A stretch of 22,218 nt of DNA from NCBI GenBank assembly GCA_900768675.1, contig CAAGDT010000171.1, positions 1 through 22,218 on the forward strand. Reading direction: 5' to 3'. The translations under genes and the position numbers were made by a program. The notes under the pieces were generated by a model. That model saw only the letters and a list, made by a program, of their open reading frames with translations, searched no databases and was not told the origin of the DNA. Positions 21,291 to 22,218 of the stretch are shown piece by piece; the first letter of the stretch is position 1, and the number at the start of each line of letters is the position of its first letter. This stretch comes from Oscillospiraceae bacterium (GTDB lineage: Bacteria; Bacillota; Clostridia; Oscillospirales; Ruminococcaceae).

Positions 21291-21734
21291 ATGTACGAAG
21301 AATTTTGCAGAAATACGCAAATAAGGGATTGCGGAGCAGAGCCTTTTATTGTGGATATAGACAGGATTACAAAGTCAAATCAGACTTACCGCACAGCACT
21401 ATGGACGGGAAATAAGCTGCAAGTCACCGTAATGTTCATTCCCGTGGGCGGAGATATTGGGCTTGAAATCCACCCGAAAACCGAGCAGTATATCCGTATT
21501 GAACAGGGCTGTGCTCTGGCGGTAATGGGAAAGGAAAAGGACTGCCTTAACATACGGCAGAAAATAGACAGTAATTATGCGGTTGTAGTTCCTGCGGGAA
21601 CGTGGCACAACATTATTAATACCGGAAATGTGCCGCCGAAGCTTTACTCAATTTATGCACCGCCTCAGCATCCCTTCGGCACGGTACATAAAACCAAAAA
21701 GGAAGCTGCATTTGAAGAGAAAATGACGGAGTAA
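21291..21734 (+). CDS. Small cupin-domain protein
   Basis: 147 residues with GGAGGA 8-9 nt before the ATG. One cupin barrel: motif 1 reads GLEIHPKTEQYIRIEQG (H61, E65, with Lys at the place of the usual second His) and motif 2 reads VPAGTWHNIINTG (H106). The metal site therefore has two His and one Glu. The conserved ending SIYAPPQHPFGTVHKTK is typical of a family common in anaerobic bacteria whose substrate is not known. It stands alone, with its own promoter upstream and a probable terminator downstream. Confidence 0.93.
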   Translation: MYEEFCRNTQIRDCGAEPFIVDIDRITKSNQTYRTALWTGNKLQVTVMFIPVGGDIGLEIHPKTEQYIRIEQGCALAVMGKEKDCLNIRQKIDSNYAVVVPAGTWHNIINTGNVPPKLYSIYAPPQHPFGTVHKTKKEAAFEEKMTE

Positions 21735-21791
21735 AAGACGCCTTGCACTACGGCTGAAAATGCTGCCTTTTGTGTAATACAGAAGCTGACG

Positions 21792-21876
21792 ACAGGGGCA
21801 GCCCTTGGTTCTTCTTGTATGGTTTTGGCAGAAATGCCGCCACATATTAAGACGAAAAAGGACTGCCCTGTTTTTT
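21792..21876 (+). terminator. Long-loop terminator or RNA element after the cupin gene
   Basis: ACAGGGGCAG (21792-21801) pairs with CTGCCCTGT (21863-21871) with a single bulge, followed by six T. The 61-nt loop contains a small GGCA-GAAA-TGCC tetraloop hairpin. The large loop is unusual for a plain terminator. Confidence 0.6.
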
Positions 21877-21952
21877 ATGCGGATAATGAGATAATAGCAT
21901 AATAATAGATTTCGCCCGCTTTAGGGTAGTGACCGTATAGCAGTATGTGAAA

Positions 21953-22023
21953 CCGCCGAGCAGGCTGACTTTTAGTAAGATGAGAGTTGGTGCTCGGCGG
22001 AACTGCCAAAAGGGCTCCCTTTT
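21953..22023 (+). ncRNA. Candidate structured RNA with an 18-bp two-part hairpin
   Basis: CCGCCGAGCA (21953-21962) pairs perfectly with TGCTCGGCGG (21991-22000). After a 2-nt bulge, CTGACTTT (21965-21972) pairs with AGAGTTGG (21983-21990) using three G-U pairs that would be mismatches in minus-strand RNA, so the plus strand is favoured. The AAAAGGG/CCCTTTT palindrome follows at 22008-22023. No promoter is obvious, and the RNA family is not recognised. Confidence 0.4.
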
Positions 22024-22218
22024 ATAAAGCCTTTTGATTATTGCTTCTGAGCTATTTCCTGACATTATACCCGATAGTTAAGTTTTTAATCCCGATTTGG
22101 TAATGGCGAAGAAGGCTTACTAAGGCTCAAAATACCCGAACCGGCTATGCAAATTATAAGCTTGAATTTGCTCCAAAGAAGAAAAAGAAATAATTTTCAA
22201 AATAGGTTGAATTTCTCC

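Larger units (their letters stand above)
21735..22218. other. 484 bp without a convincing gene; structured non-coding DNA
   Basis: Open frames here are short, lack ribosome sites and have odd composition. The stretch holds the hairpin/terminator at 21792-21876, the long hairpin at 21953-22000, and the palindrome AAAAGGG-CT-CCCTTTT at 22008-22023. Near the right edge a 29-codon plus-strand frame (22104-22193) ending in EFAPKKKKK has no start codon and may be a gene remnant. It could be a set of dispersed intergenic repeats or a non-coding RNA locus. Confidence 0.6.

Noticed and set aside
1..22218. CRISPR arrays, rRNA, tRNA genes and full transposase genes
   Set aside because: I found no regularly spaced repeats, no RNA gene landmarks, and no frame with transposase or integrase motifs.

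Overview
The window looks like chromosomal DNA of a motile, Gram-positive clostridial bacterium, most likely Oscillospiraceae/Ruminococcaceae. The evidence is sigma-A promoters and purine-rich Shine-Dalgarno sites, a sigma-D type flagellin promoter, spoVA sporulation genes, a LysM-G5-M23 peptidase, a cre-like operator, and an XRE regulator leading an ABC exporter pair. The species assignment is inference.

Left part (1-5600, minus strand): a solute-binding lipoprotein cut by the window edge is translationally coupled to a membrane Cache-type/GGDEF diguanylate cyclase. Upstream of these, behind its own consensus promoter and terminator, is a 943-residue lipoprotein ending in an uncharacterised 'KPVIYLYP' domain. 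Next, on the plus strand (5687-10703), is an operon of an XRE regulator with a second winged-helix-like half, two overlapping ABC exporter half-transporters and a thioredoxin, ended by a terminator shared with the convergent gene.

Middle part (10704-17400, minus strand): a LysM-G5-M23 cell-wall peptidase that starts at TTG; a 109-bp palindromic element; a cytoplasmic clan GH-A-like glycosidase whose promoter carries a perfect cre/LacI-type operator; and an 818-residue flagellin with an AT-rich central insert. The flagellin is bracketed by two inverted copies of a 172-bp MITE, each with its own 4-bp target duplication. One copy lies between the flagellin stop codon and its probable terminator.

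Right part (17424-22218), an accessory region: a small XRE regulator, spoVAE, and a spoVAD remnant lacking its N-terminal ~60%. The remnant is broken where AT-rich DNA with an AAA_14/DUF4143 ATPase begins. Then come a Phd/VapC-type toxin-antitoxin pair, a cupin gene with a palindrome in its leader, and ~480 bp without a convincing gene but with strong plus-strand RNA hairpins.

I found no tRNA, rRNA, CRISPR array or complete transposase gene. The most unusual signals are the MITE-flanked flagellin, the broken spoVAD, the coupled binding-protein/diguanylate-cyclase pair, the KPVIYLYP lipoprotein, and the palindromic or structured non-coding elements at 12535-12643 and 21792-22023.
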